Positions 1-8,398 of a stretch of 32,310 nucleotides of DNA are shown here, piece by piece; the stretch's first letter is position 1, and each line of letters opens with the position of its first letter. Under the pieces are notes generated by a model, which worked only from the letters and a program-made list of their open reading frames with translations, searched no databases and had not been told where the DNA came from. The translations under genes and the position numbers were made by a program. The DNA is from Alphaproteobacteria bacterium (lineage in GTDB: Bacteria > Pseudomonadota > Alphaproteobacteria > Acetobacterales > Acetobacteraceae). The stretch spans positions 1 through 32,310 of the forward strand of contig JAFKFJ010000201.1 of assembly GCA_017307335.1 (NCBI GenBank). Reading direction: 5' to 3'.

Positions 1-573
1 ATAGGTCGGGTCGGTGAACCAAATCGAGCCGTTCGAGGCGACCACGACGTCGTTCGGAGAGTTCAGCTTCTTGCCGTTGTAGCTGTCGGCGACGACGGTA
101 ATCGTCCCATCATGCTCGGTGCGCACGACGCGCCGGCCGGTGTGCTCGCAGGAGACGAGCCGCCCCTCGGTGTCGACCGTGTTGCCATTCGAGTTCAGGG
201 ACGGATAGCGGAACACGCTGAAATGGTTGTCGTCCTCGAGCAACCGCATCATCCGGTTGTTGGGGATGTCGCTGCAGATGAACATGCGTCCGGCGGCGAG
301 GTAGACCGGGCCCTCGGCCCAGCGCAGGCCGGTCGCCACGCGCTCGACGGCGCCAGTGCCGACGCTGCCTTTGAAGCGCTTGTCGAGCGACTCGATGTGC
401 TTGTCGGGATAGCGCGAGTCGGCGAGCGGACCCAGCGGCAGCCGCTCGTACCCGGGAACCGGCAGCGGCACGGCGGTTTCGCCGAACGGGCCTTCGGTCG
501 CGGCGGCAGCGACCTTCAGCGTGGTCGCCGTCGCGGCGGCGGCGGATGTGGCCAGAAAGGCACGACGGTTCAT
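1..573 (-). CDS. SMP-30/gluconolactonase/LRE-like protein, partial (C-terminus outside window)
   Basis: 191 codons are visible; the C-terminal part lies beyond the window start. The protein begins MNRRAFLATSAAA, a twin-arginine (Tat) signal pattern (N-R-R-x-F-L) followed by an Ala-rich stretch, so export to the periplasm is likely. Seen motifs typical of the SMP-30/gluconolactonase/LRE beta-propeller family are LRWAEGPVYL, a SDIPNNR segment, SNGNTVDTEGRLVSCEH, and LNSPNDVVVASNGSIWFTDPTY at the edge; the Glu of the EGP motif and the Asn of SPND are usual metal ligands. A GAGGAA Shine-Dalgarno lies 7 bases before the ATG. It probably hydrolyses a sugar lactone; the substrate cannot be told. It lies divergent from the sugar ABC operon and downstream of the lipoprotein gene, which supports a sugar or sugar-acid role. 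Confidence 0.85.
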   Translation of the reverse strand, partial: MNRRAFLATSAAAATATTLKVAAAATEGPFGETAVPLPVPGYERLPLGPLADSRYPDKHIESLDKRFKGSVGTGAVERVATGLRWAEGPVYLAAGRMFICSDIPNNRMMRLLEDDNHFSVFRYPSLNSNGNTVDTEGRLVSCEHTGRRVVRTEHDGTITVVADSYNGKKLNSPNDVVVASNGSIWFTDPTY

Positions 574-681
574 TGGATGTTCCTCTTTGTTCGCCCGGGT
601 TGTCTCCCCGGCGCAAAGGAACATAGCACCGCGGCTGGGCCGCGCGCATCGGCGTGCATGACCGTTGGGCGATGCTTTCGC

Positions 682-1443
682 TCAGGGCGTTGCGGGCGCA
701 GGCTGGCCCGCTGAAGGGGCGGGGGGCGTTGCCGGGGGTGCCGACGCTGGGGGTGCCGACGCTCGGGGTGCCGACGCAGCCGGTGCCGGCGCAGCGGGGG
801 GCTGCGGGGCTGCTGGCGCTGGCGTGGACGCCGGTGCTGCGGAAGGGGCGGGCGTCGTTGCCGCCGGCGCCGACAGCGGGCTCGCGGCGACCGGGGGCGG
901 CGCGGGTGCGGTGCCGGCCGTCGTCGGCGCCGTCGCCGCTTCTGGCGGGGCGGCCGGTGCCGGGGCCTGTGCGTCCAGATTGACCGTGTAGTCGGGCACG
1001 ATGCGCGCCTGCTTGCCGCCGATGACCAGCACCTTGGTACCGACCTTCAGCGGCACCGCATCCTTCTGCGTCACCGACACCAGGTCCTTGCTCGTCTCAC
1101 GCACGATATATTCGTAGGCCTGGGTGTCATCCGTCGCGTGCTCGACCGTGTTGCCCAGCAGCCCGCCGACCAGGCCGCCGCCGATTGCCCCGAGGGCGGT
1201 GGCCACGCCGCCCCCCGGCGTCTGCGCCCCGGCGACACCACCTGCGGCCGCGCCCGTCGCGGCGCCGACGACGCCCGCCGCGCTCACGTCGATCTGGCGC
1301 ACACCGATCACCACCCCGCGCTCGACCTTATTCGCCTGCTGAACCGCTGCCGCACTGTATGTATTGGGCGAGTAATCCGGTCCGCAGCTGACGAGCAGCG
1401 CCGGCACCGCGCATACCGCGACAGTCCTCATCAGACGGATCAC
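682..1443 (-). CDS. Glycine-zipper outer-membrane lipoprotein with Ala/Pro-rich tail (SlyB/Pcp-like)
   Basis: I chose the GTG at 1443 because an AGGAGG lies 8 bases upstream; the ATG at 1500 would put 19 non-signal residues ahead of the signal peptide. From that start a lipobox L-V-S-C gives lipidated Cys20. Next comes a Gly/Ala-rich glycine-zipper segment (about residues 55-100, with GAATGAAAGG and GAIGGGLVGGLLGN), as in the SlyB/Pcp (Rickettsia 17 kDa antigen-like) family. A short beta-rich domain follows (YEYIVRETSKDLVSVTQ ... VLVIGGKQARIVPDY). The last 90 or so residues are low-complexity Ala/Pro/Ser with PAS-type repeats; this tail is unusual for the family and probably spans periplasm or wall. 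Role: envelope lipoprotein, exact function unknown. The gene lies 108 bases upstream of the SMP-30 gene on the same strand. Confidence 0.8.
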   Translation of the reverse strand: MIRLMRTVAVCAVPALLVSCGPDYSPNTYSAAAVQQANKVERGVVIGVRQIDVSAAGVVGAATGAAAGGVAGAQTPGGGVATALGAIGGGLVGGLLGNTVEHATDDTQAYEYIVRETSKDLVSVTQKDAVPLKVGTKVLVIGGKQARIVPDYTVNLDAQAPAPAAPPEAATAPTTAGTAPAPPPVAASPLSAPAATTPAPSAAPASTPAPAAPQPPAAPAPAASAPRASAPPASAPPATPPAPSAGQPAPATP

Positions 1444-1643
1444 GCGCACTCCCTCCTGCCGTCCGGGCGGCGGCTTAGGGCGACTTGGCGCATCTGTCAC
1501 CCGCGATTTTGCAACCGGCGGTTTCGCGCCGCGCGCCGCGCGCTTCGGGGGCCAGATTGAGATGCCCGGAAGAGTGCGCCATCATCCGCCGCCAACCGCC
1601 CCGCCGCGGACAAGGGCGGGCAACCCATGGAGGAGCAAGAAGG

Positions 1644-2618
1644 ATGGCAACGCAACGACGCACCCTGCTGGGGGTCTCCGGCGCGCTCGCGCTGGGGGCG
1701 CTGCCGGGCATCTCGCGCGCCGCCGAGAAGACGGTCGTGTATCTGACGCCCGGGCTCGACCTGCCGTTCTGGCGCTATCTCGCCAAGGGGATCGAGGACA
1801 GCGTGAAGGCGCAGGGATTCGGCTTCAGCGCGCTCGACAGCCACAACAACGCCGCGACCCAGCTCAAGAACGCGCAGGACGTGATCGCGCGCGGCGTCGC
1901 CGGCATCTGCATCTCGCCCACCGACAGTTCCACCGCCCCGGCCGTGCTCGGCCTTGCGCAGCGGGCAAAGATCCCGGTGATCATCTCCGACATCGGCACC
2001 AACTCCGGCGAATACGTGTCCTTCGTAATCTCCAACAATTTCGAGGGCGCCTATGGCATCGGCAAGGTGCTCGCCGAGCGGATGAAGGAGAAGGGCTGGC
2101 AGAACGGCTCGGTCGGCTTCGTCACCATCAGCCAGGCGCGCCGCAACGGCCAGGCCCGCACGGCGGGGTTCCGCAAGGCGCTGAAGGAGGCGGGGATCAC
2201 CAAGGAAGCCGGATTGCAGCAGATGCAGTCCTACACGGCGGACGAGACATTCCATTTCGTGCAGGACATGCTGACCGCGAACCCGGACATGCGCGGCTTG
2301 TTCGTGCAGACCGACCAGCCCACCACCGGCGCGCTGCGCGCGATCAAGGCGGCGCGGCGGGAGGGCCAGGTGCTGGTCGCCTCCTATGACGGCACGCCGG
2401 AGCTCGTAAAGCTCATCGAGGCCGATCAGGTCGTGGGCTCGGGGATGCAGCAGCCGTACCTGATGGGCGTGAAGTCGGCGGAGGCGCTGCTCGCACACCT
2501 GAAGGGCGAGAGCGTGCCGAAGGAAACGACGGTGCCGATCCTGGTCGTGACCAGCAAGAACGTCGCCGAACTGTTGCCGACGATCCGCAAGACGGTGTTC
2601 GCGGGCGAGCTGTCCTGA
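1644..2618 (+). CDS. Sugar ABC transporter periplasmic substrate-binding protein (RbsB-like)
   Basis: 324 residues. The ATG at 1644 is preceded by GGAGGAG at 8 bases. The N-terminus MATQRRTLLGVSGALALGALPGISRA is a Tat-like signal (Q-R-R-T-L-L) ending in an A-x-A type site, so the mature protein is periplasmic. The body is a two-lobe periplasmic-binding-protein type I fold of the RbsB family: VVYLTPGLDLPFWRYLAKGIE, QDVIARGVAGICISPTDSS, IPVIISDIGTNSGEYVSFV, the hinge-side NGQARTAGFRKALKEAG, and GLFVQTDQPTTGALRAIKAARR...VASYDGTPE. The ligand is not predictable from sequence alone. It is the first gene of a translationally coupled operon: its TGA overlaps the ATG of the ATPase by one base, and the permease and MFS genes follow. 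Confidence 0.9.
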   Translation: MATQRRTLLGVSGALALGALPGISRAAEKTVVYLTPGLDLPFWRYLAKGIEDSVKAQGFGFSALDSHNNAATQLKNAQDVIARGVAGICISPTDSSTAPAVLGLAQRAKIPVIISDIGTNSGEYVSFVISNNFEGAYGIGKVLAERMKEKGWQNGSVGFVTISQARRNGQARTAGFRKALKEAGITKEAGLQQMQSYTADETFHFVQDMLTANPDMRGLFVQTDQPTTGALRAIKAARREGQVLVASYDGTPELVKLIEADQVVGSGMQQPYLMGVKSAEALLAHLKGESVPKETTVPILVVTSKNVAELLPTIRKTVFAGELS

Positions 2619-4516
2619 TGTCGGCTGCGCCGGCGCCGATCGAGGGGGCGGCGCCGGCGCCGCTGCTGGTTGCGCGCGGGATCGAGAAGCGTTTCGATCG
2701 AACCCGCGCGCTCGCCGGCGCCGATGCCGAGTTTGCCGCGGGCGAGGTGCACGGGCTGCTCGGCGCGAACGGCGCCGGGAAGTCCACGCTCTCGCGCATC
2801 ATCGGCGGTCACCTGCAGCGCGACCGGGGCAGCATCGTGTGGCGCGGCGCCGCGCTCACGGCGCGCAACGCCCGCGAGGCGATCAGCGCCGGCATCGCGA
2901 TGGTGATGCAGGAGACCAGCCTGGCGCCTGACCTTTCGGTGCTGGAGAACGTATTCCTGCCGGAGCTTGCGCGTCCCGGCCGGCTGCGCCTCGGTGCGCT
3001 GCGGGCGCGGGCGGAGGGGATCTTCGACAGTCTCGGCCAGCGCGACGCGCTGCCCCTCGGCGAGGAGGTGCAGCGCCTGTCCAGCGCGCAGCGGCAACTC
3101 GTCGAAATCGCGAAGGCGCTCGCCGTCGGTGCCGCACTGATCATCTTCGACGAGCCCACGGCCTCGCTCTCGCCGGGCGAGGTGGAGCGGCTGTTCGACG
3201 TCATGGCGCGGCTGCGCGCGGCCGGCCATGCGCTGGTGTTCGTCTCGCACCGGCTGGAAGAGGTGTTCTCGATCACCGACCGCGTGACCGTGCTGCGGGA
3301 GGGGCGCACGGTGGCCCGCTCGGTGCCGACGGCGACGCTGAACCAGGCGGAGCTGATCCGCCTGATGGTGGGCCAGGAACTCGGCGGCATCTATGCGGCG
3401 CGCCCGGCGGCCGGCGGCGGCAAGGTGGTCCTGGAGGCGCGGCATCTGCGCGCGCCACCCATGGTGCGCGACGTGTCGTTCGCGCTGCATGAAGGCGAAA
3501 TCCTCGGGCTCGCGGGGCTCGTCGGCGCCGGACGCTCGGAGACGCTGCAGACGCTGTTCGGCCTCCGCCCGCTGGCGGCGGGCGAAACCCTGCTTGATGG
3601 CAGGCCCTTCGCGCCCCGCCACGCGGCGCAGGCGATCCGCGCCGGCATCGGCTTCGTCGCGGAGGACCGGCGCGGGCAGAGCATCATCCCGGATTTTTCG
3701 GTGCGCGAGAACTTGCTGCTCGGCCATCTCTCGGCGCGCCGCGGCTTCCTGCTCGGGTACCGCGCCCGCGACCGGCGGATCGAGGAACTGCTGCGGCAGC
3801 TCGAACTGCCGGCGTCGCGGCTGCTCGATGCGAACATGCTGAACTTCTCCGGCGGCATGCAGCAGAAGATCATCATTGCGCGCTGGCTGTTGCTGGAGCC
3901 GCGGGTGCTGCTGCTGGACGAGCCGACCAAGGGCGTCGATATCGGCACCCGCAGCGCGATCTACGCCATGCTGCGCGAGGTCGCCGGCAAGGGAACCGCG
4001 GTGCTGGTGGTCTCGTCGGATTTCGAGGAGCTGCTGGGATTGTGCGGGCGCGTGGTGGTGATGAGCGACGGTACTTCGATTGCAGAACTTCCCAGCGCAG
4101 TCCTTGACGAAGCCAAGCTCACGTTGTTCGCGGCGCCGCGCAGCTCGATGGCGATGACGACCGGGCTGCTGGAGGCGCTGGCGCAGGAAACCGGGGGGGC
4201 GGCGTTCTGGGCGCTGCTGGACGCCGGCCGCGTGTTCTGCCTCAGCCGCGTCGGCGGGACGGGCGCGGCGGACCCTGGCTTCGGCGCCGGCGCGGCGCCG
4301 GCGTTCGAGGAGACGCATATTCCAGCGGCCCTCGCGGCGCCCGCCGAGCGGTTCGTGCTCGAGCCCGATGGTGCGCGGGCGACGCTGCTCGTGCGCGCGC
4401 GCAGCCATCGCGGCCACGAACTCGGCTGGATCGGCCTGACCGTGCCCGGCGGCGCGCCGCCCGCGCCGGCGCCGCTCGCGGCGCGCGTGCATGAGCAATT
4501 CGCCCGGGCGATCTGA
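2618..4516 (+). CDS. Sugar ABC transporter double ATPase (RbsA/XylG-like) with C-terminal extension
   Basis: 632 residues. Two ABC cassettes are in tandem as in RbsA/MglA/XylG. Domain 1 has Walker A GANGAGKST (residues 49-57), a degenerate signature LSSAQ (154-158) and Walker B IIFDEPT (D178, E179). Domain 2 has the usual degenerate Walker A GLVGAGRSE, a full signature FSGGMQQK and Walker B LLLDEPTKGVD. It energises the adjacent permease. Family members are usually about 500 residues; here roughly 120 extra residues follow the normal end (from about residue 505, SSMAMTTGLLEALAQ onward), with alternating beta and Gly/Ala-rich segments that look like a small sensory fold rather than a third ATPase. 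Start ATG overlaps the upstream stop (TGATG). The permease begins 3 bases after the stop. Confidence 0.92.
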   Translation: MSAAPAPIEGAAPAPLLVARGIEKRFDRTRALAGADAEFAAGEVHGLLGANGAGKSTLSRIIGGHLQRDRGSIVWRGAALTARNAREAISAGIAMVMQETSLAPDLSVLENVFLPELARPGRLRLGALRARAEGIFDSLGQRDALPLGEEVQRLSSAQRQLVEIAKALAVGAALIIFDEPTASLSPGEVERLFDVMARLRAAGHALVFVSHRLEEVFSITDRVTVLREGRTVARSVPTATLNQAELIRLMVGQELGGIYAARPAAGGGKVVLEARHLRAPPMVRDVSFALHEGEILGLAGLVGAGRSETLQTLFGLRPLAAGETLLDGRPFAPRHAAQAIRAGIGFVAEDRRGQSIIPDFSVRENLLLGHLSARRGFLLGYRARDRRIEELLRQLELPASRLLDANMLNFSGGMQQKIIIARWLLLEPRVLLLDEPTKGVDIGTRSAIYAMLREVAGKGTAVLVVSSDFEELLGLCGRVVVMSDGTSIAELPSAVLDEAKLTLFAAPRSSMAMTTGLLEALAQETGGAAFWALLDAGRVFCLSRVGGTGAADPGFGAGAAPAFEETHIPAALAAPAERFVLEPDGARATLLVRARSHRGHELGWIGLTVPGGAPPAPAPLAARVHEQFARAI

Positions 4517-4519
4517 CCG

Positions 4520-5521
4520 ATGTCACAGACACTGGCGCAGACATTCAGCATCCGCCGGCTGGGGGCGCGGCTCGAGCTGCGCATGCTGGCGCTCGCCCTG
4601 CTCGTGTTCGTCGCGCTGTCATTCGCCTCGCCGTATTTCCTGCGCACCAACAATCTGCTGAACCTGCTGGACCAGTCGGTGGTCACTGGCATCACGGCGA
4701 TCGGCATGACCTTCGTTGTCCTGACCGGAGGGATTGACCTTTCGGTGGGGTCGGTGCTCGGCTTCACCGGCGTGCTGATGGGCCAGACGATCCACGCCGG
4801 GGGCTGGAGCGCGGGTTTCGGCCTGTCGGTCGATCTCACGATCGCGCTCGGCATCGCCGTCGCGGTGCTGGCGGGGGCGGCGATCGGACTGTTTTCCGGC
4901 GTGCTGGTGGCGCGGTTCGGGCTCGCCTCGTTCGTGGTCACGCTCGGCGTGATGGCGATCGGACGCAGCCTCGCGTACATCGTCTCGGGCCAGAACGCGA
5001 TCGCCGACATCCCGCCGCAGATCAACGGCCTCGTCTACACCTCCGTCTTCGGCGTGCCCTCGAACGTGGCGACGCTGCTGGTGCTGTACGTGCTCGCGTG
5101 GTGCTATCTCACGCTGACCAAGGGCGGGCGCACGATCTACGCGATCGGCTCGAACCGCGAGGCGGCGCGCACGGCAGGCCTCGCGGTCCTCGGCTACAGC
5201 ATCCTGCCCTATGTGCTCTCCGGCGTGACTGCGGCGATCGCGGGCGTTCTGCTCTCCGCGCAGATTCTGTCGATCGACCCGCTGGCGGGCACCGCGCTTG
5301 AACTCGACGCGATCGCCGCGGTGGTGATCGGCGGCGCCAGCCTTTACGGCGGCCGCGGCTCGATTCTCGGTACCCTCATCGGAGTTTTGATCATGGTCAT
5401 GATACGAAACGGGCTCAACCTGCTGGGTGTTTCGCCCTTTTGGCAGGGCTCGGCGATCGGCGGCATCATCATCGCGGCGGTGCTGGCGGAGCGGCTGCTG
5501 AGCACGCGGGTGCGCGCGTGA
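4520..5521 (+). CDS. Sugar ABC transporter permease (RbsC-like, BPD_transp_2 family)
   Basis: 333 residues, very hydrophobic, with about 8-10 predicted membrane segments. Family landmarks: TNNLLNLLDQSVVTGITAIGMTFVVLTGGIDLSVGSVLG near the N-terminus (the GGIDLSVG box of RbsC/XylH permeases), FVVTLGVMAIGRSLAYIVSG in the middle, and the coupling-helix-like AIGSNREAARTAGLAV followed by ELDAIAAVVIGGASLYGGRGSILGTLIG. It forms the inner-membrane channel for the binding protein and ATPase encoded upstream. It begins 3 bases after the ATPase stop. Its TGA overlaps the GTG start of the MFS gene (GTGA), so all four genes are likely one transcript. Confidence 0.93.
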   Translation: MSQTLAQTFSIRRLGARLELRMLALALLVFVALSFASPYFLRTNNLLNLLDQSVVTGITAIGMTFVVLTGGIDLSVGSVLGFTGVLMGQTIHAGGWSAGFGLSVDLTIALGIAVAVLAGAAIGLFSGVLVARFGLASFVVTLGVMAIGRSLAYIVSGQNAIADIPPQINGLVYTSVFGVPSNVATLLVLYVLAWCYLTLTKGGRTIYAIGSNREAARTAGLAVLGYSILPYVLSGVTAAIAGVLLSAQILSIDPLAGTALELDAIAAVVIGGASLYGGRGSILGTLIGVLIMVMIRNGLNLLGVSPFWQGSAIGGIIIAAVLAERLLSTRVRA

Positions 5522-6828
5522 GCGCACAGGCGACCCCGCGCATCCGGCGCATCCAGAATGTCACGCTTGCCCTGCTCGTGCTCGGGGGCGTCGTCAACTA
5601 CATCGACCGGGCCACGCTCGCGATCGGCAATCCGCTGATCAGCCACGACCTCGGGCTCGACAAGGCCCAAATGGGCGAGCTGCTGTCCGCCTTCCTGCTG
5701 GCCTATGCGTTCTCGCAGCTACCTGCGGGGGCGCTGGTCGACCGGCTCGGCCCGCGGCGGCTGCTCGCCCTCGGCATGGCGGCGTGGTCGGCGGCCCAGA
5801 TCCTGGGCGGAGTCGTCACCAGCTTCGGACAGTTCTTCGGTGCGCGGATGCTGCTGGGTATCGGGGAGTCGCCGATGTTCCCGGCCAGTGCCCGCATCGC
5901 GCGGGACTGGTTCAACGTGCGCCACCGCGGGTTCGCGACCGGGATCTGGAACTCATCGTCGACGCTCGGCACCGCGATCTCGGCACCCTTGCTCACCATG
6001 CTGATGCTGAGCTTCGGCTGGCGCTGGATGTTCGCGATCATGGGCATCGCGGGCCTGTTGCTGGCCGGCGTCTTCTACGCGGTCGTGCGTGAGCCGCGCG
6101 AAGTGGCGTTGACCGCCGAGGAAGAACGCTATCGCACCGAGGGCGACACCGCCGACACCCGCTCCGCACCCGTCACCTGGGCCGAGTGGAAACGGCTGTT
6201 CGCGTTCCGGACGACCTGGGGGATGCTGCTCGGATATTTTGGCACCATCTACATGACCTGGATCTACACGGCGTGGCTGCCGGTCTATCTGGAGCAGGAA
6301 CGGCACCTCAGCATCGCGCACACCGGCTGGGTCGCCGCGATTCCCTACGTCTGCGGCGTGGTCGGGAGCGTTTTCGGCGGCCGGGTCGTCGACTGGCTGC
6401 TGCGCGGCGGCATGGCGCCGATGACCAGCCGCAAATACCCGATGGCGGCGTCGATGGTGGTCACCGCCGTGGCGAGCGTGATCGCCGCGCAGACGCCGAG
6501 CAACGTCATCGCGGTCGCGGCGATCTCGGTCTCGCTTTTCATGCTCTACATGTCCTCCACCGCGGCCTGGGCAATGCCCTCGGTCGCGGCGCCGGCGAAC
6601 TGCACGGCCTCGCTGGGGGCGATGCAGAACTTCGGCGGCTATCTCGGCGGCGCGCTGGCGCCGACGGTGACGGGGTTCATCGTGCAGTCGTCCGGCTCGT
6701 TTGCGCCGGCGCTCTGGGTCGGCGCGGTGGTGCTCGTCGTGTGCGCGAGCGGCTATCTCTACCTCGTGCACCGGCCGATCGAAGCCGCACCCCTGCCGGC
6801 CGCCGGCGGGGTCCGCTATGCCCGCTAG
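5518..6828 (+). CDS. MFS transporter of the anion:cation symporter (sugar-acid/hexuronate) type
   Basis: 436 residues from the GTG at 5518, chosen because it overlaps the permease stop by 4 bases; the in-frame ATG at 5440 lies inside the permease gene. About 12 membrane helices are evident. NYIDRATLAIGNPLI in helix 1 is the hallmark of the ACS family (ExuT/GudP-like carriers of hexuronates, glucarate and related acids). The MFS loop 2-3 motif appears as GALVDRLGPRRLLALG, and a GIGESPMFPAS helix-4 box is present. It probably brings in a sugar acid by H+ symport, which would fit the lactonase-like SMP-30 protein nearby. Putting a secondary carrier in the same operon as a complete ABC importer is somewhat unusual; they may handle different forms of one substrate. 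The gene ends tail-to-tail with the antiporter gene. Confidence 0.9.
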   Translation: MSAQATPRIRRIQNVTLALLVLGGVVNYIDRATLAIGNPLISHDLGLDKAQMGELLSAFLLAYAFSQLPAGALVDRLGPRRLLALGMAAWSAAQILGGVVTSFGQFFGARMLLGIGESPMFPASARIARDWFNVRHRGFATGIWNSSSTLGTAISAPLLTMLMLSFGWRWMFAIMGIAGLLLAGVFYAVVREPREVALTAEEERYRTEGDTADTRSAPVTWAEWKRLFAFRTTWGMLLGYFGTIYMTWIYTAWLPVYLEQERHLSIAHTGWVAAIPYVCGVVGSVFGGRVVDWLLRGGMAPMTSRKYPMAASMVVTAVASVIAAQTPSNVIAVAAISVSLFMLYMSSTAAWAMPSVAAPANCTASLGAMQNFGGYLGGALAPTVTGFIVQSSGSFAPALWVGAVVLVVCASGYLYLVHRPIEAAPLPAAGGVRYAR

Positions 6829-6840
6829 GACCCGCCGCAC

Positions 6841-6867
6841 GCCCGGCGCGCGCCCGTCGCGCCGGGC
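6841..6867. terminator. Perfect GC-rich hairpin between convergent genes
   Basis: GCCCGGCGCG (6841-6850), a 7-base loop, then its exact complement CGCGCCGGGC (6858-6867). It lies 12 bases after the MFS stop and 12 bases from the stop of the convergent chaA-like gene. There is no T tract on either side, so it is a candidate bidirectional terminator or transcript-stabilising hairpin rather than a classic intrinsic terminator. Confidence 0.5.
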
Positions 6868-6878
6868 GGCGCCCGCGT

Positions 6879-7950
6879 TCAGGGCACCGCGGTCGTGAAC
6901 AGGTAGACGCCGAAGATGACGAGGTGCACCACGCCCTGGAGGCCGATCGTGCGGCCCGTTCCAAGCGAGACCGTTGCCACCAGCAGCGATAGGCCGAGCA
7001 GGGTCGTCCCTTTCAGGTCGAGGCCGAGCATGAGCGGATGGTGGGTCGCGAGCGAGATCGCCGCGACGACGGGAATCGTGAGGCCGATCGACGCCATGGC
7101 CGAGCCGAGCGCGAGGTTGAGGCTCGTCTGAATCCGGTTGGCACGCGCCGCGGCCAGGGCGCTGAGGCCCTCCGGCAGCAGCACGATGGCAGCGATGACG
7201 ACGCCGACCACGGCCTTCGGCGCCTGCACGCTGCTCGCCACCGCCTCGACGCTCGGCGCGAGCGCCTTCGCCAGCAGAATCACCGCGCCGAGGCAGGCCA
7301 GCATGAGCAGCGCGCCGATGCCGGCCGCGGCCCGGCCGCGCCGCTTCCCGCGCCGGCGCACCGGCCGGCGGCAGGAAATAGGCGCGGTGTCGCACCGCCA
7401 GCACCAGCAGGAAGACACCGTACACGAGCAGCGAGACCACTGCCACGAACGCCAGTTGGGCGGGCGTGCAGCTGGCGCCGGCGGCGGTGTTCGTGGTGTT
7501 GGGCAGGATCAGCGTGATGACGGTGATCGTGCTGAGCGCCGTAAGGGTCACGCTGACGCCGTACACGCCGAACGACTGCTCGCCGTGCCGCAGCGCGGCG
7601 ACGAGCAGGCAGATGCCGACCATGCCGTTGAGGATGATCATGACCGAGGCGAACACCGTGTCGCGCGCCAGCGCCGCCGTGCCGGTGGCATCCGACATCA
7701 TCAGCGCGGCGATGAGCCCGACCTCGATCACGGTCACCGCCAGCGCGAGCAGCACGGTGCCGAGCGGCTCCCCCACGCGCAGCGCCACGATGTCGGCGTG
7801 ATGCACGGCGGCGAGCACGCAGGCAATCAGCGCACCGCCCTGCAGGAGGGCGAGCAGCGGGGCCTGGGCGGCGACGCCGGCCGCCAGCACGCCCCAGCCG
7901 GCGAGGGGGGCAAGCCAGGCCCAGGCCGGCGGACGGACAGCGTGGCGCAT
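6879..7950 (-). pseudogene. chaA: Ca2+/H+ antiporter ChaA-like, interrupted by a frameshift
   Basis: Two frames together give one ChaA-like protein. From the ATG at 7950 (GAGGAGG 7-8 bases upstream) the first frame encodes about 200 residues with GEPLGTVLLALAVTVIEVGLI (the CaCA-type motif of ChaA), RHGEQSF and a helix ending HRAYFLPPAG. A second frame then carries GIGALLMLACLGAVILLAKALAP, LPEGLSALAAARANRIQTSL (the second conserved motif) and ends at 6879 with YLFTTAVP. The join lies between about 7325 and 7365, in the loop joining the two halves, and needs a +1 shift (one extra base). The DNA there is almost pure G/C, so a sequencing or assembly slip is as likely as a true mutation. Product: inner-membrane calcium/proton exchanger. 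It sits directly behind the lactonase gene (stop at 7963), probably in one operon. Confidence 0.8.
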
Positions 7951-7962
7951 CGCCGCGCCTCC

Positions 7963-8260
7963 TCACGCCGCACGCGCCAGGAACCGCGAGCGGGCCGCGA
8001 GGCGGCGCGGGCCGTCCGGGTCATGTGCCGGCAGCAGGATCGTCGGCTCCCCGGCCGCGAACGCGGCGATTTTCCGGAGGGTCGCCAGCGCCGTCGCCGG
8101 ATCGTTGGTGACTCCGTCGGTCTTCCCGGCCGCGAGGTTGGCCTCGGAATAGGTCGCGTCGCCGGCGATGAAATAGGTCACGTCGTCGTCGCGCACGACC
8201 ACCGAGACGTGGCCTTCCACGTGCCCGGGGGTCGGGACCAGGAAGATGCGCCCGTCCGGG
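7963..8260 (-). pseudogene. C-terminal fragment of MBL-fold (N-acyl homoserine lactonase family) gene, cut off by the element
   Basis: Residues read IPDGRIFLVPTPGHVEGHVSVVV ... YFIAGDATYSEANL ... ILLPAHDPDGPRR and a stop. These are the C-terminal hallmarks of MBL-fold lactonases: TPGHxxGH carries the third zinc-site histidine, GDATY the bridging aspartate, and LPAHDPD the last conserved histidine. No N-terminal HxHxDH part is present here; that part lies at 30323-30889 on the same strand. Reading upstream past about 8260 gives unrelated residues (LILIMVYEILD), which marks the junction. The stop is 12 bases before the chaA start. Without its own start and half the metal site, this fragment cannot be an enzyme. 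Confidence 0.88.
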
Positions 8261-8299
8261 ATGTCCAATATCTCATAAACCATTATCAATATTAGACAT
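8251..8299. other. attL junction with inverted repeat
   Basis: CCCGTCCGG (8251-8259) aligns with CCCTTCGGG at the right junction (30326-30334), 7 of 9 bases matching; both encode Pro-Asp/Glu-Gly of the target gene on the minus strand. Directly inside the element lie ATGTCCAATAT (8261-8271) and ATATTAGACAT (8289-8299), inverted with 10 of 11 bases matching around a 17-base spacer. These may be core-type integrase sites. Confidence 0.5.
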
Positions 8300-8326
8300 T
8301 TTTTGCTATGATTACCCACACAACAC

Positions 8327-8384
8327 CCGCACAGGTACGGCACATCAATGACTTAGCGCCGCGACCTGCACGGAATCTGCACAG
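8327..8384 (+). promoter_or_regulatory. Candidate integrase arm-type binding sites, left end
   Basis: Three related octamers are seen: CCGCACAG (8328-8335 region), CTGCACGG (8366-8373) and CTGCACAG (8377-8384). The same octamers recur at the right end (30238-30270). They lie between the junction and the integrase start, where tyrosine integrases bind arm sites. Assignment is by position and repetition only. Confidence 0.4.
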
Positions 8385-8398
8385 AAGTGGGGTTCATC

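Noticed and set aside
2426..4498. A 690-residue open frame on the minus strand
   Set aside because: It is the antisense shadow of the ABC ATPase gene; Arg/Ala-rich low-complexity sequence without motifs.
6879..7950. Programmed ribosomal frameshift in the antiporter gene
   Set aside because: No slippery heptamer or downstream pseudoknot is apparent, and the family is normally a single frame.
7963..8343. Independent 126-residue gene
   Set aside because: Its first 30 or so residues come from element DNA and the rest is the lactonase C-terminus; it is a junction chimera.
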